DNA of 64,000 nucleotides, taken from positions 1-64,000 of the forward strand of contig NZ_JAINDZ010000002.1 of assembly GCF_019802345.1 (NCBI RefSeq), read 5' to 3'. The notes under the pieces were generated by a model that saw nothing but the letters and a program-made list of their open reading frames with translations, was not told where the DNA came from and searched no databases. The position numbers and the translations under genes are program-made. Within the stretch, counting starts at the first letter, position 1. Each line of letters opens with the position of its first letter. Below, piece by piece: positions 57,162-64,000 of this stretch. This stretch comes from Methylosinus sp. Sm6. Its GTDB lineage: Bacteria; Pseudomonadota; Alphaproteobacteria; Rhizobiales; Beijerinckiaceae.

Positions 57162-58348
57162 GATGGGCTCCCGACGGCCTGCGCCGCGTGCAGCGCCGCG
57201 ACTTCCGCGAGCGCGCGGTCGACGAGGCGGATGAACTCGCCGCGCTTGACCGGACGCTTTTCCGCGAGCGCCCGGCGCTTCACATGATCGAGCACGCGCG
57301 CCGCGGTCTCGCGGTCGAGATCGACGCCGATCTCGTCGCATTTTTTCTGGATCGCGCTCATGCCGGAGTGCTTGGCGATGACGATGCGATGACGCCGCCC
57401 GAGCCGGGCGGGATCGAGCCCCTGATAGGTGCGCACATCCTTCATCAGCGCCGCGACATGAATGCCGGATTCGTGCGTGAAGATGTCGGCCCCGACAATG
57501 GCCTTGCCGCGGCCGATCTTGCGGCGCGCCGCGCTCGCGACCAGCCGGGCCAGGCTCTGCAGGCGCTTCAGGTCGACGCCGGTGCGTCCGTGCGCCACAT
57601 GGCCGAGCGCCGTCGCCACCTCCTCGAGCGCGGCGTTGCCGGCGCGCTCGCCGAGGCCGAGCACGGTGACCGAGGCGTGCGTCGCGCCGCCCCGCACGGC
57701 GGCGAGCGTGTTGGCGGTGGCGAGCCCGACATCGTCATGGCCATGGAACTCGATCGGCAGATCGGTCTCGTCGCGCACCCGCTTGACCGATTCATAGGTG
57801 GTGAAGGGATCGAGAATGCCGAGCGTGTCGGCGTAGCGAAAGCGGGTGGCGCCGGCCTTCGCCGCCGCGCGCGCGATCCTGCCGATATCGCGCGGATCGG
57901 CGCGCGAGGAGTCCTCGCCTCCCAGCGCGACGGTCAATCCTTTGCCACGCGCATAGGACACGACGCGCTCAACCCGCTCCGCCGCGCCCTCGACATCAGC
58001 CTGCAGCTTCACGCCGATCTGCAGCCGCGACATGGGCGACGAGACATTGACATGGGCCACATTGGCGGCGAGCGCCGCGTCGATGTCGCGCTCGTCGAGC
58101 CGACACCAGGCCATCACCCGGCAGGCGAGGCCCGCCGCGGCGACGGCGCCGATCGCCTCGACCTCGTCGCGTCCCATGATCGGAGTGCCCGCCTCGATCT
58201 CGTCGACGCCGGCCGCGGCGAGAGCCCGCGCGATCGCCAGCTTCTCCGCGGCCGTGAAGGCGACGCCCGGCGCCTGCTCGCCGTCGCGAAGCGTCGTGTC
58301 ATTGATGAAGATGCGGGGCTGCTCGTCCACGGAGATTCGCCCTATCAA
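57158..58348 (-). CDS. nifV: Homocitrate synthase NifV
   Basis: NifV condenses acetyl-CoA and 2-oxoglutarate into homocitrate, the organic ligand of the FeMo cofactor. The 396-residue protein has the HMGL-like motif [29 protein letters not shown] with the metal-binding His pair, [10 protein letters not shown] and the [10 protein letters not shown] segment. The reading frame begins with TTG at 58348, overlapping the nifS stop as TTGA; a GTG six codons later (58330) is the alternative. The product is otherwise normal in length. Confidence 0.95.
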   Translation of the reverse strand: MIGRISVDEQPRIFINDTTLRDGEQAPGVAFTAAEKLAIARALAAAGVDEIEAGTPIMGRDEVEAIGAVAAAGLACRVMAWCRLDERDIDAALAANVAHVNVSSPMSRLQIGVKLQADVEGAAERVERVVSYARGKGLTVALGGEDSSRADPRDIGRIARAAAKAGATRFRYADTLGILDPFTTYESVKRVRDETDLPIEFHGHDDVGLATANTLAAVRGGATHASVTVLGLGERAGNAALEEVATALGHVAHGRTGVDLKRLQSLARLVASAARRKIGRGKAIVGADIFTHESGIHVAALMKDVRTYQGLDPARLGRRHRIVIAKHSGMSAIQKKCDEIGVDLDRETAARVLDHVKRRALAEKRPVKRGEFIRLVDRALAEVAALHAAQAVGSPS

Positions 58349-59538
58349 GCCAATACGGGATTGGTCTTCTTCTCGGCGTCGGCCCAGAAGGGTGACATTT
58401 CGCGCAGCTTCTCGACGATCGGCGGCAAGGCCTCGATGACCCTATCGACGTCGCTCGCGGCATTGTCGCGCGAGAAGGAAAAACGCACCGCGCCGTGCAG
58501 CGCCGCCTCCGGCACCGCCATGGCCTTCAGCACATGGCTCGGCTCCATCGAGCCCGAGGTGCAGGCCGAGCCGGATGAGGCCGCGACCCCGGCCCGATCG
58601 AGATGCAGAAGGATTGCTTCGCTCTCCACATATTCGAAGGCGATGTTGGCGGTGTTGGGCAGACGATCGTTGCGGTCGCCATTGACGATGCAATTGGGCA
58701 CACGCTGCACCACGGCCGTCTCCAGCCGGTCGCGTAGATCCTTCACGCGACCCTGCTCCTCGGCCATGTGCTGCAGCGCCAGCTCCGCCGCCTTGCCGAG
58801 GCCGATGATCGCCGGAACATTCTCCGTGCCGCCGCGCCGCGCGCGCTCCTGATGGCCGCCGCGAATGAGCGGCTTGAAGCGCACGCCCTTTTTCACATAG
58901 AGCGCGCCGATCCCCTTCGGTCCATGCAGCTTGTGGCCGGACAGCGACAGCATGTCGATCGGACTGTCCTTCAGCGCGATCGGCGTCTTGCCCGCGGCCT
59001 GAACGGCGTCGGTGTGGAACAGCGCGCCATGCTGCTTGGCGAGCTCGGCCAATCCTTCGATCGGGAAGATCGTGCCGGTCTCGTTGTTGGCCCACATCAA
59101 GGAGACGATCGCCACCTTGTCCGACAGCGCCGCGCGATAGGACTCGATGTCGAGCTGGCCCAGACGATCGACGCCGATGAAATGGACCTTCGCCCGGCCG
59201 GTCTTCTCGAGATGCTCGCACAGCGTCAGGATCGCCGGATGCTCGACCTTGCTGGTGACGATCTCATTGCGCTCGGGCATGGCCTCGAGCGCGGCGAGGA
59301 TCGCCGCATTGTCGCTCTCGGTGCCGCCGGACGTGTAGATGATCTCGTGATCATGCGCAGCGCCGAGCAGCGCCTGCAGCTTCTGGCGCGCGGCCTTCAC
59401 CGCCTCGCCCACGCTGGCGCCGAAAGAATGCGCCGAGGAGGCGTTGCCGAAATGGTCGGTGAAATAGGGCAGCATCGCTTCGACGACGGCCGGATCGGTT
59501 CGGGTCGTGGCGTTGTTGTCGAGATAGATCGCGGTCAT
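58345..59538 (-). CDS. nifS: Cysteine desulfurase NifS
   Basis: NifS is a PLP enzyme that takes sulfur from cysteine and passes it to NifU. The 397-residue protein has [14 protein letters not shown] at the N-terminus, EHPAI, the PLP Lys in [22 protein letters not shown] and the mobile-loop Cys in [16 protein letters not shown] take the ATG at 59538, which gives the classical start; upstream in-frame translation is nifU tail DNA. It starts 10 bp after nifU. Confidence 0.97.
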   Translation of the reverse strand: MTAIYLDNNATTRTDPAVVEAMLPYFTDHFGNASSAHSFGASVGEAVKAARQKLQALLGAAHDHEIIYTSGGTESDNAAILAALEAMPERNEIVTSKVEHPAILTLCEHLEKTGRAKVHFIGVDRLGQLDIESYRAALSDKVAIVSLMWANNETGTIFPIEGLAELAKQHGALFHTDAVQAAGKTPIALKDSPIDMLSLSGHKLHGPKGIGALYVKKGVRFKPLIRGGHQERARRGGTENVPAIIGLGKAAELALQHMAEEQGRVKDLRDRLETAVVQRVPNCIVNGDRNDRLPNTANIAFEYVESEAILLHLDRAGVAASSGSACTSGSMEPSHVLKAMAVPEAALHGAVRFSFSRDNAASDVDRVIEALPPIVEKLREMSPFWADAEKKTNPVLA

Positions 59539-59548
59539 GTCGCGCTCC

Positions 59549-60586
59549 TCAAAGTCCATGGGCGTTGCGGCCGACGGGAATGACCCGCATGGGAATGCCG
59601 AGCTTGGCGATGAGCCGCTCTTGAATGCCGGAAACGGTGACGCTGGCCATCTGGCAGCCGACACAGGCGCCTGTCAGGCTGACGAGCACATTGGAGCCGT
59701 CGACGTCGATCAGCTCGCAATCGCCGCCGTCCTTGCGCAGATAGACCCGCAGATCTTCGATCGTCTCCTCGATCAGCCGGATCTTCTTGAGATTGGTCAT
59801 GCCCGCCGACGGCGGCGGCAGCGGCGACGTCGGCGTCAGCGGCGACGATTCGGCGGCGGCGCGCGCCGGACGCGGGCTCTCCGGCCGCGGTTGCGCGGGC
59901 GCGGGACGCGGACGCGACGACAGCAAGGTGACGGTTCCCGGCGCAGCGGGCGCCGGCGCCTGCCTGCCGCGCGCGGCGGCCTCGGCGGCGACGCGCGCCT
60001 CCTCCTTCGCCCGCAGCGCCTCCGCCGTGACGCGCACGAGAATATCCTCGATACGCTCATAGCAGGTCGTGCAGCCGGAGCCGGCCGTCGTGCGCGCGGT
60101 CACCTGCTCGACGGATGTGAGCTGGTGCGCGCGAATGGCCTGCTCGATCGCCTTCTCGTCGACCCCATGGCAGCGGCAGACGAGAGCGCCCTCCTCGAAC
60201 TCGAACGCGCGGCGCTCTCCGCGAAAATCGGCGAGCGCCGATTGCAGCGCCTCGGAGCCCATCACCGCGCAATGCCCCTTCTCCGGCGGCAGGCCGCCCA
60301 GAAAATCGGCAATGTCGCGGCTGCCGATGGCGGACGCCTGCGCCACGGTCTTGCCGATGACGAGCTCGGTCAGGGCGGAGGAGGAGGCGATCGCCGAGCC
60401 GCAGCCATAGGCCTGGAATCGGGCCTCGAGAATGATCTCCGTGACCGGGTCGATATGGAGCATGAGCGTCAGCGCATCGCCGCAGGCGAGCGCGCCGACC
60501 TCTCCGACCGCATTGGCGGTCGCGAGAACGCCCGCATTCTTCGGATTGAAGAAATGCTCCTTGACCTTGTCCGAATATTCCCACAT
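59549..60586 (-). CDS. nifU: Iron-sulfur scaffold protein NifU
   Basis: NifU builds Fe-S clusters for nitrogenase. The 345-residue protein has three parts: an IscU-like domain with scaffold Cys in LACGDAL, YGCGSAIASSS and GHCAVMG; a central 2Fe-2S ferredoxin-type domain with VCRCHGVDE and GSGCTTCYERIEDIL; and a C-terminal Nfu domain with GACVGCQMAS (CxxC). Between the second and third lies an unusual linker of about 70 residues rich in Ala, Pro and Arg (from ARVAAEAAARG to PPPSAGM). It follows iscA by 22 bp. Confidence 0.97.
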   Translation of the reverse strand: MWEYSDKVKEHFFNPKNAGVLATANAVGEVGALACGDALTLMLHIDPVTEIILEARFQAYGCGSAIASSSALTELVIGKTVAQASAIGSRDIADFLGGLPPEKGHCAVMGSEALQSALADFRGERRAFEFEEGALVCRCHGVDEKAIEQAIRAHQLTSVEQVTARTTAGSGCTTCYERIEDILVRVTAEALRAKEEARVAAEAAARGRQAPAPAAPGTVTLLSSRPRPAPAQPRPESPRPARAAAESSPLTPTSPLPPPSAGMTNLKKIRLIEETIEDLRVYLRKDGGDCELIDVDGSNVLVSLTGACVGCQMASVTVSGIQERLIAKLGIPMRVIPVGRNAHGL

Positions 60587-60608
60587 CGCCGCGCTCCTTC
60601 GTGCCGCC

Positions 60609-60929
60609 TCAGCCGAACGACTTGCCGCAGGAGCAGCTCGACTTGGCCTGCGGATTTTCGAAGGTGAAGCCGGAGCCCTCGAGGCCGTTGACGAAATCGA
60701 CCTTGGTGCCGTCGAGATAGGCGAGCGAGCCTTCTTCCACGAAGACCTTGACGCCGTCGCGCTCGAACACATGGTCGGCGGGATTGGTCTCGTTGACGAG
60801 GCCCATCATATATTTGAAGCCCGCGCAGCCCCCGGCCTCGACCATGATGCGGAGGCCCTCGACCTCCTGGCCGGCGCCCGCAATGGCCGAACGCACCGCA
60901 TTCACGGCGCTGTCTGTGAGCTCGATCAT
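60609..60929 (-). CDS. iscA: Nif-specific IscA/HesB-type iron-sulfur carrier
   Basis: The 106-residue A-type carrier helps transfer Fe-S clusters. It starts MIELTDSAVNAVRSAI and has the three conserved Cys: MVEAGGCAGFKY and the C-terminal CSCGKSF. FTFENPQAKSSCSCG is standard. It is the first gene after a sigma-54 promoter (60969-60984), with a leader of roughly 28 bases, and is followed directly by nifU, as in other nif clusters. Confidence 0.94.
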   Translation of the reverse strand: MIELTDSAVNAVRSAIAGAGQEVEGLRIMVEAGGCAGFKYMMGLVNETNPADHVFERDGVKVFVEEGSLAYLDGTKVDFVNGLEGSGFTFENPQAKSSCSCGKSFG

Positions 60930-60968
60930 TTGTTGAACCCCTTTGCGGAAATGTCCTGCAAAGGTTTT

Positions 60969-60984
60969 AGCAACCGCTATGCCA
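60969..60984 (-). promoter_or_regulatory. Sigma-54 promoter of the iscA-nifUSV operon
   Basis: On the minus strand the sequence reads TGGCATAGCGGTTGCT, with the GG and GC doublets ten bases apart as in the consensus TGGCAC-N5-TTGCT. It is 40 bp upstream of the iscA start and predicts RNA starts near 60957. RpoN-RNA polymerase activated by NifA is expected. Confidence 0.85.
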
Positions 60985-61029
60985 AGCTCTCCCGACTTCG
61001 AGAATCAAGTGATTCCCCGCGGCCGCAGC

Positions 61030-61045
61030 TGTTCGCTAACCCACA
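61030..61045. promoter_or_regulatory. NifA upstream activator sequence 1
   Basis: TGT-TCGCTAACCC-ACA fits the TGT-N10-ACA NifA binding consensus exactly. It lies about 45-60 bp upstream of the sigma-54 element. Confidence 0.8.
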
Positions 61046-61046
61046 A

Positions 61047-61062
61047 TGTCCGAGATCGTACA
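61047..61062. promoter_or_regulatory. NifA upstream activator sequence 2
   Basis: TGT-CCGAGATCGT-ACA is a second exact TGT-N10-ACA site, one base after the first. The centres of the two sites are 17 bp apart, and both serve the minus-strand sigma-54 promoter. Confidence 0.8.
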
Positions 61063-61151
61063 AGATTGGCCAACAGCTGCGAAATTGGTCGCTGCATTCG
61101 ACCTCGAGACAAATCGACGACAGCAGTGCTAAGGCCCAGGAGGCGGTCGGA

Positions 61152-61829
61152 TCAATTGTCGCGAGGTCCGGGACGGCCGAGCCGGGCGAGCGCGCTCTCG
61201 CCGCTCTCATCGCCGAAGCAGTCGTGAAAATCGCCGCACTCGCGGCAGGTCGGAGACGAGCACAGCACGAAGCCTTCGAGCTCGCACAGCGACCGATAGA
61301 AAAACTTCTTCCATTTCATCTGGTTGAAATTGCGCGCCGCCAGGCCGGGAAAGCGCTCCCCCATCAGGCGCCCGAGCTCGTCGCGCGCGCCGAGGCCGAG
61401 GTCCTGCCACAAATGCCGGGGAGACATCGAGCGCTTCGTGACGATGGCCGCGATCCAGCTCGTCTCATCCGACGGATCGCCTCTATAGCGCTCGAGCAAT
61501 TGGCGGATCTGATCTTCTTCCTCGTCGAGCGCGACGCTCTCCGGCTCGCCCTCGAAGTCGACATATCGTTCGGCTTCCGGCGCCCAGGCGGCGACGAGAC
61601 GGCGCAGTTCCTTCCGCCCCATGCCCAAGGCGGGACCGAGATCCCGTCCTTCCGCCAGCGTTTCCGCCAAGCCGATCGCGAGCGCGCAAGCGAAGACATG
61701 GGCCGTGAACGGGTCGCGCGCCTCCCTTTCACCGGGACGTGCGCGCAACCGCGAATAAATGCCCGCCGCGTCGGTCTCGGGCGAGACGACGCCGCTCTCC
61801 GAACGTCGATCTTCGGAGAGGAAGGCCAT
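61152..61829 (-). CDS. nifQ: Molybdenum donor protein NifQ
   Basis: NifQ carries a Mo-Fe-S cluster and gives molybdenum to FeMo-cofactor assembly. The 225-residue protein ends with its diagnostic Cys pattern C-x4-C-x2-C-x5-C in LCSSPTCRECGDFHDCFG, preceded by NFNQMKWKKFFYRSLC. The N-terminal 45 residues are weakly conserved. The ATG at 61829 is 5 bp after the fdxB stop; the frame is open to 61898, but this would overlap fdxB. It is the last gene of the nifN-nifX operon; the nifA-type control region follows it. Confidence 0.93.
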   Translation of the reverse strand: MAFLSEDRRSESGVVSPETDAAGIYSRLRARPGEREARDPFTAHVFACALAIGLAETLAEGRDLGPALGMGRKELRRLVAAWAPEAERYVDFEGEPESVALDEEEDQIRQLLERYRGDPSDETSWIAAIVTKRSMSPRHLWQDLGLGARDELGRLMGERFPGLAARNFNQMKWKKFFYRSLCELEGFVLCSSPTCRECGDFHDCFGDESGESALARLGRPGPRDN

Positions 61830-61834
61830 CGACG

Positions 61835-62155
61835 TCAGCCGCCCAGCTGATCGACCGGAACATGCGTCTGGCAGTCCTTCGGACACACCTTCGCACATGC
61901 GGAGCAGCCGATGCAGTCCTGCTCACGCTCGACTTTCATGATCTTGCGGTTGAGCTCGCCGTCGAAATCATCGTCGTCGTCATCGGTGACGATGCCGAGG
62001 ATGTTGCTGTCGGCGTCGACGCCATAGAGCGCCATGACATTCTGCGGGCAAACCTTGAAGCAACGGCCGCAGCCGATGCAGGTCGCAGGGTTGATGTCGG
62101 TGAGATAAGACGGCGTCCAATCGGCGCCGCCCCTCGTCTTGAAAGCCCCCATCAC
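61835..62155 (-). CDS. fdxB: Nif-specific ferredoxin III (FdxB)
   Basis: The 106-residue protein is a ferredoxin with two 4Fe-4S motifs: CIGCGRCFKVCP and CIGCSACAKVCP. Between them is a long acidic run (IVTDDDDDDFDGE), typical of nif-linked FdxB, which probably steers binding to its partner. It is the likely electron donor for FeMo-cofactor or P-cluster synthesis. The frame opens with GTG-ATG; GTG at 62155 overlaps the stop of the DUF683 gene by four bases. Confidence 0.94.
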   Translation of the reverse strand: MMGAFKTRGGADWTPSYLTDINPATCIGCGRCFKVCPQNVMALYGVDADSNILGIVTDDDDDDFDGELNRKIMKVEREQDCIGCSACAKVCPKDCQTHVPVDQLGG

Positions 62156-62352
62156 GCCGTCTCCAATTCCTTGAGCTTCTGCCGAGCCGCCTCCAACGCC
62201 GCATAGGCGTCATGTGTCTCTTGCGCGATCGACAGGATATTCGTCCAATTGATCGGCAGTTCTTCCGAGAGGTCGTGCAAGTTCATCTTCATATTGGTCG
62301 CCTTGGCGGAGAGCTTCTTGATCTCGGCCTTCAGCTCGTCGACGGAGCTCAT
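62152..62352 (-). CDS. Nif-associated DUF683 (CCE_0567-like) protein
   Basis: The 66-residue coiled-coil-like protein has the family sequence beginning MSSVDELKAEIKKLSAKATN with MKMNLHDLSEELPINW and a Lys/Glu-rich end. It is found next to nifX and DUF269 in many diazotrophs and binds metal in one studied homologue, but its role is unclear. It sits between the DUF269 and fdxB genes with short spacing on both sides. Confidence 0.92.
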   Translation of the reverse strand: MSSVDELKAEIKKLSAKATNMKMNLHDLSEELPINWTNILSIAQETHDAYAALEAARQKLKELETA

Positions 62353-62371
62353 CGTCGCTTCCCTTTCCGTC

Positions 62372-62839
62372 TCAGTAACGCGCCACTTCGGGGAATTTCT
62401 CGATCATCTCGACCCCCGCGGCGACGAGCTTGGTTCCCTCGTCCGCCAGCTTCTCCAGCGTCTCGAAGCCGAAGCGATGAACGTCGCGCAGCTGCTTGTT
62501 GACGACGATGAGACGACCGGCGATCAGCACCTGACGGCCGAAGCCCTCATGGCTCATCTTCATCATCGGCTGCACCATCACGCCGGAGGCGCGCTCGATC
62601 GCGAGGCCGACCGCGCTGTAGAACAGCTCGACGCGCCAGATCGTCTCCGGATCCGGGTCGCCGATCATCGGAATTTGCTTGCGGGCTTCCTTGTCGACGA
62701 TATACGGCTTGAGAAGATCGAGATCCTTCTTGTTGTCCCAGGTGCCGTGCGTGTCCTGCGCGCGCCACTGCTTGATCAGCTCTTTGATGAAGACGCAGTT
62801 CTCCGCGTCGGTCGCCGTGATGGTCCCGGTCTCAGCCAT
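62372..62839 (-). CDS. NifX-associated nitrogen fixation protein (DUF269)
   Basis: The 155-residue protein matches DUF269: [45 protein letters not shown], and [17 protein letters not shown]. It is always encoded with nifX and probably helps in cofactor delivery. It overlaps the nifX stop by eight bases, so the two are co-translated. Function beyond association with nitrogen fixation is not established. Confidence 0.93.
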   Translation of the reverse strand: MAETGTITATDAENCVFIKELIKQWRAQDTHGTWDNKKDLDLLKPYIVDKEARKQIPMIGDPDPETIWRVELFYSAVGLAIERASGVMVQPMMKMSHEGFGRQVLIAGRLIVVNKQLRDVHRFGFETLEKLADEGTKLVAAGVEMIEKFPEVARY

Positions 62840-63242
62840 TTGCAGCCTCTTCCTCGAAGTCGAAACTTCTCTCTTTGCCCTTCGTCATCACCTTGCGCAG
62901 CCAGGGCGGCGGCGCGCCCTGCAGCACGACCCTGAGCTTCTCCAGGAGATCGATAATGCTTTCGGGCTGCGGAACTTTCATCGGATGAATGCCCTGCGCC
63001 ACGACGCGCGCGGCGCCGGAGCCGCCGATCGCGGCGACATAGAGGATCGCGCAGTCCTTGATCGCCTCGAGCTTGGGCTGCAGCTTGTCCTCATTGCCGT
63101 CCTCCTGCAGATCGCCGGTGAACGGGATCGCCTCGATGAGGGAATACCCCTCCGCCGTGAGCTCATAGATCGCGATGTTCTTCGCCCAGCCGAAATGGGC
63201 GTCGACCCGCTCGAGGTCCTGTGTGGCGAATGCGACTTTCAT
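62832..63242 (-). CDS. nifX: Nitrogen fixation protein NifX
   Basis: NifX binds NifB-cofactor and passes it to the NifEN scaffold. The 136-residue protein shows [21 protein letters not shown] at the start (typical of the NifX/NifB C-terminal fold), [23 protein letters not shown] and a Lys/Glu-rich C-terminus. The ATG at 63242 lies 17 bp after the nifN stop; the frame opens further up to 63341. The adjacent DUF269 gene supports the assignment. Confidence 0.95.
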   Translation of the reverse strand: MKVAFATQDLERVDAHFGWAKNIAIYELTAEGYSLIEAIPFTGDLQEDGNEDKLQPKLEAIKDCAILYVAAIGGSGAARVVAQGIHPMKVPQPESIIDLLEKLRVVLQGAPPPWLRKVMTKGKERSFDFEEEAANG

Positions 63243-63259
63243 GCTGCCCTCCTCGCTGG

Positions 63260-64000
63260 TCAGGCCATCGGCGTCAGCTGGACGAGCTCGCGCTCGGCTT
63301 CGCCGCCGAAATGATGGACGTCCTCGTCCGATCGACGCCACGTGTCGGGATCGGGTTCATGCGCTTGCGCAATGAACATATTGCCGACAGTGAAGATCAA
63401 ACTGCGTGTTCCCCGATAGCCGACCGTCAGCTCATGGCCGGCGCCCAGGCGATCGAAATTCGGCAGGCCGAGCCGGAACAGCGGCACGCCGAGCCGTTCC
63501 GAAGCCTGTCGGCCGTGCGAATGCGTCATCAGCAGATCGGCGCCTTTCGCCCGCATCTCCAGATCTTCGAGATCGCCGATCAACACCTCCTCGATCTCCA
63601 GCTTTTCGAGCACAGGCGATTGCGTCGTCGTGATGGCCGCTTGCAGATGCGCGCCCATTTCGGTGAGCCAGGAGCCGATCGCATAGAGCAGATCGGGCTC
63701 CGCGCCGACGGCGACATTCTTGCCGCCGAAATGGAAGTGGCCGTCGAGCATCGCATCGACCAGCTGGCCTCTCTGGCGCTTCAGCTTCAGCGGCACGGGC
63801 CGGCCGCTGATGCGCGAGAGGAACGCCACCAGCTCGTCATTGGGCGCGAGCCCGGTGAGCCGGTCGAACAGAACGAAGGGAACGCCGGCTCGCTGTTCCA
63901 GCGTCGTCGCCGCGAGGCGCATCTGCTCGCCGACGGCGATCGTCCACGCCGCCGAACCCATTGCGGCCATTGTCTCGCGCGATGTGCCGCCGAGCGTCGT
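63260..64000 (-). CDS. nifN: NifN, C-terminal part cut by the window end
   Basis: The visible 246 residues are the C-terminal half of NifN, the beta subunit of the FeMo-cofactor scaffold NifEN. LFDRLTGLAPNDELVAFLSRISGR, KLKRQRGQLVDAMLDGHFHFGGKNVAVGAEPDLLYAIGSWLTEMG and DLLMTHSHGRQASERLGVPLFRLGLPNFDRLG are characteristic, with RGTRSLIFTVGNMFI near the end. The frame is open to the window edge, so the start lies beyond 64000, presumably following nifE. It begins the transcript nifN-nifX-DUF269-DUF683-fdxB-nifQ as seen here. Confidence 0.95.
   Translation of the reverse strand, partial: TTLGGTSRETMAAMGSAAWTIAVGEQMRLAATTLEQRAGVPFVLFDRLTGLAPNDELVAFLSRISGRPVPLKLKRQRGQLVDAMLDGHFHFGGKNVAVGAEPDLLYAIGSWLTEMGAHLQAAITTTQSPVLEKLEIEEVLIGDLEDLEMRAKGADLLMTHSHGRQASERLGVPLFRLGLPNFDRLGAGHELTVGYRGTRSLIFTVGNMFIAQAHEPDPDTWRRSDEDVHHFGGEAERELVQLTPMA

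Overview
The window is high-GC DNA with the gene content of an alphaproteobacterium of the Hyphomicrobiales. The CckA-ChpT-CtrA branch is represented by chpT and ctrA. Several palindromic intergenic repeat families of the kind seen in Bradyrhizobium and Methylosinus-like genomes are scattered throughout. A large nif/fix block shows the organism fixes nitrogen. A cbbP-cbbT-cbbA run with no RuBisCO gene beside it fits a serine-cycle methylotroph, for example a Methylosinus/Methylocystis type methanotroph. That lineage call is inference, because no methane or methanol oxidation gene lies in the window.

Region by region. 0-10 kb is carbon metabolism: a PfkB sugar/nucleoside kinase, phosphoribulokinase, transketolase and class II aldolase on the plus strand, a secreted metzincin-type protease facing them, then ribulose-phosphate epimerase and an unusual pyruvate kinase-like protein. 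10-20 kb is accessory DNA: tRNA-Gln, an AT-rich AbiTii-domain gene, a helicase fragment, a histidine kinase whose phospho-acceptor His is Gln, and a compact minus-strand operon of a 681-residue orphan protein, a GTPase-like P-loop protein, a DUF815 AAA-type ATPase and a methyltransferase. A secreted DUF1566 protein bracketed by repeats follows. 20-26 kb holds amino acid catabolism genes: 2-oxoadipate dioxygenase, aminoadipate semialdehyde dehydrogenase, ornithine aminotransferase and an amidinohydrolase. 26-30 kb has two sensor kinases. 30-35 kb has a full-length Lhr helicase and an extensin-like lipoprotein. 36-42.4 kb is a signalling block: chpT, cheA, cheW, cheY, cheR and, convergent, ctrA.

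42.9-52.2 kb is housekeeping: rpmH-rnpA-yidC-engB, argB, a HAD phosphatase, eno and valS. From 52.4 kb to the window end everything is on the minus strand and serves nitrogenase. Read in transcription order it is nifN (cut by the window edge), nifX, DUF269, DUF683, fdxB, nifQ, then a gap with a sigma-54 promoter and two NifA sites, then iscA, nifU, nifS, nifV, cysE, nifW, fixA, fixB, fixC and fixX. The products make Fe-S clusters, homocitrate, molybdenum donors and low-potential electrons for the nitrogenase, whose structural genes must lie beyond the right edge.

The strongest candidate for something undescribed is the four-gene GTPase/ATPase operon at 12.6-17.6 kb, next to the AbiTii gene and the tRNA. 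All protein functions here are read from motifs and remembered family features, with no database search.
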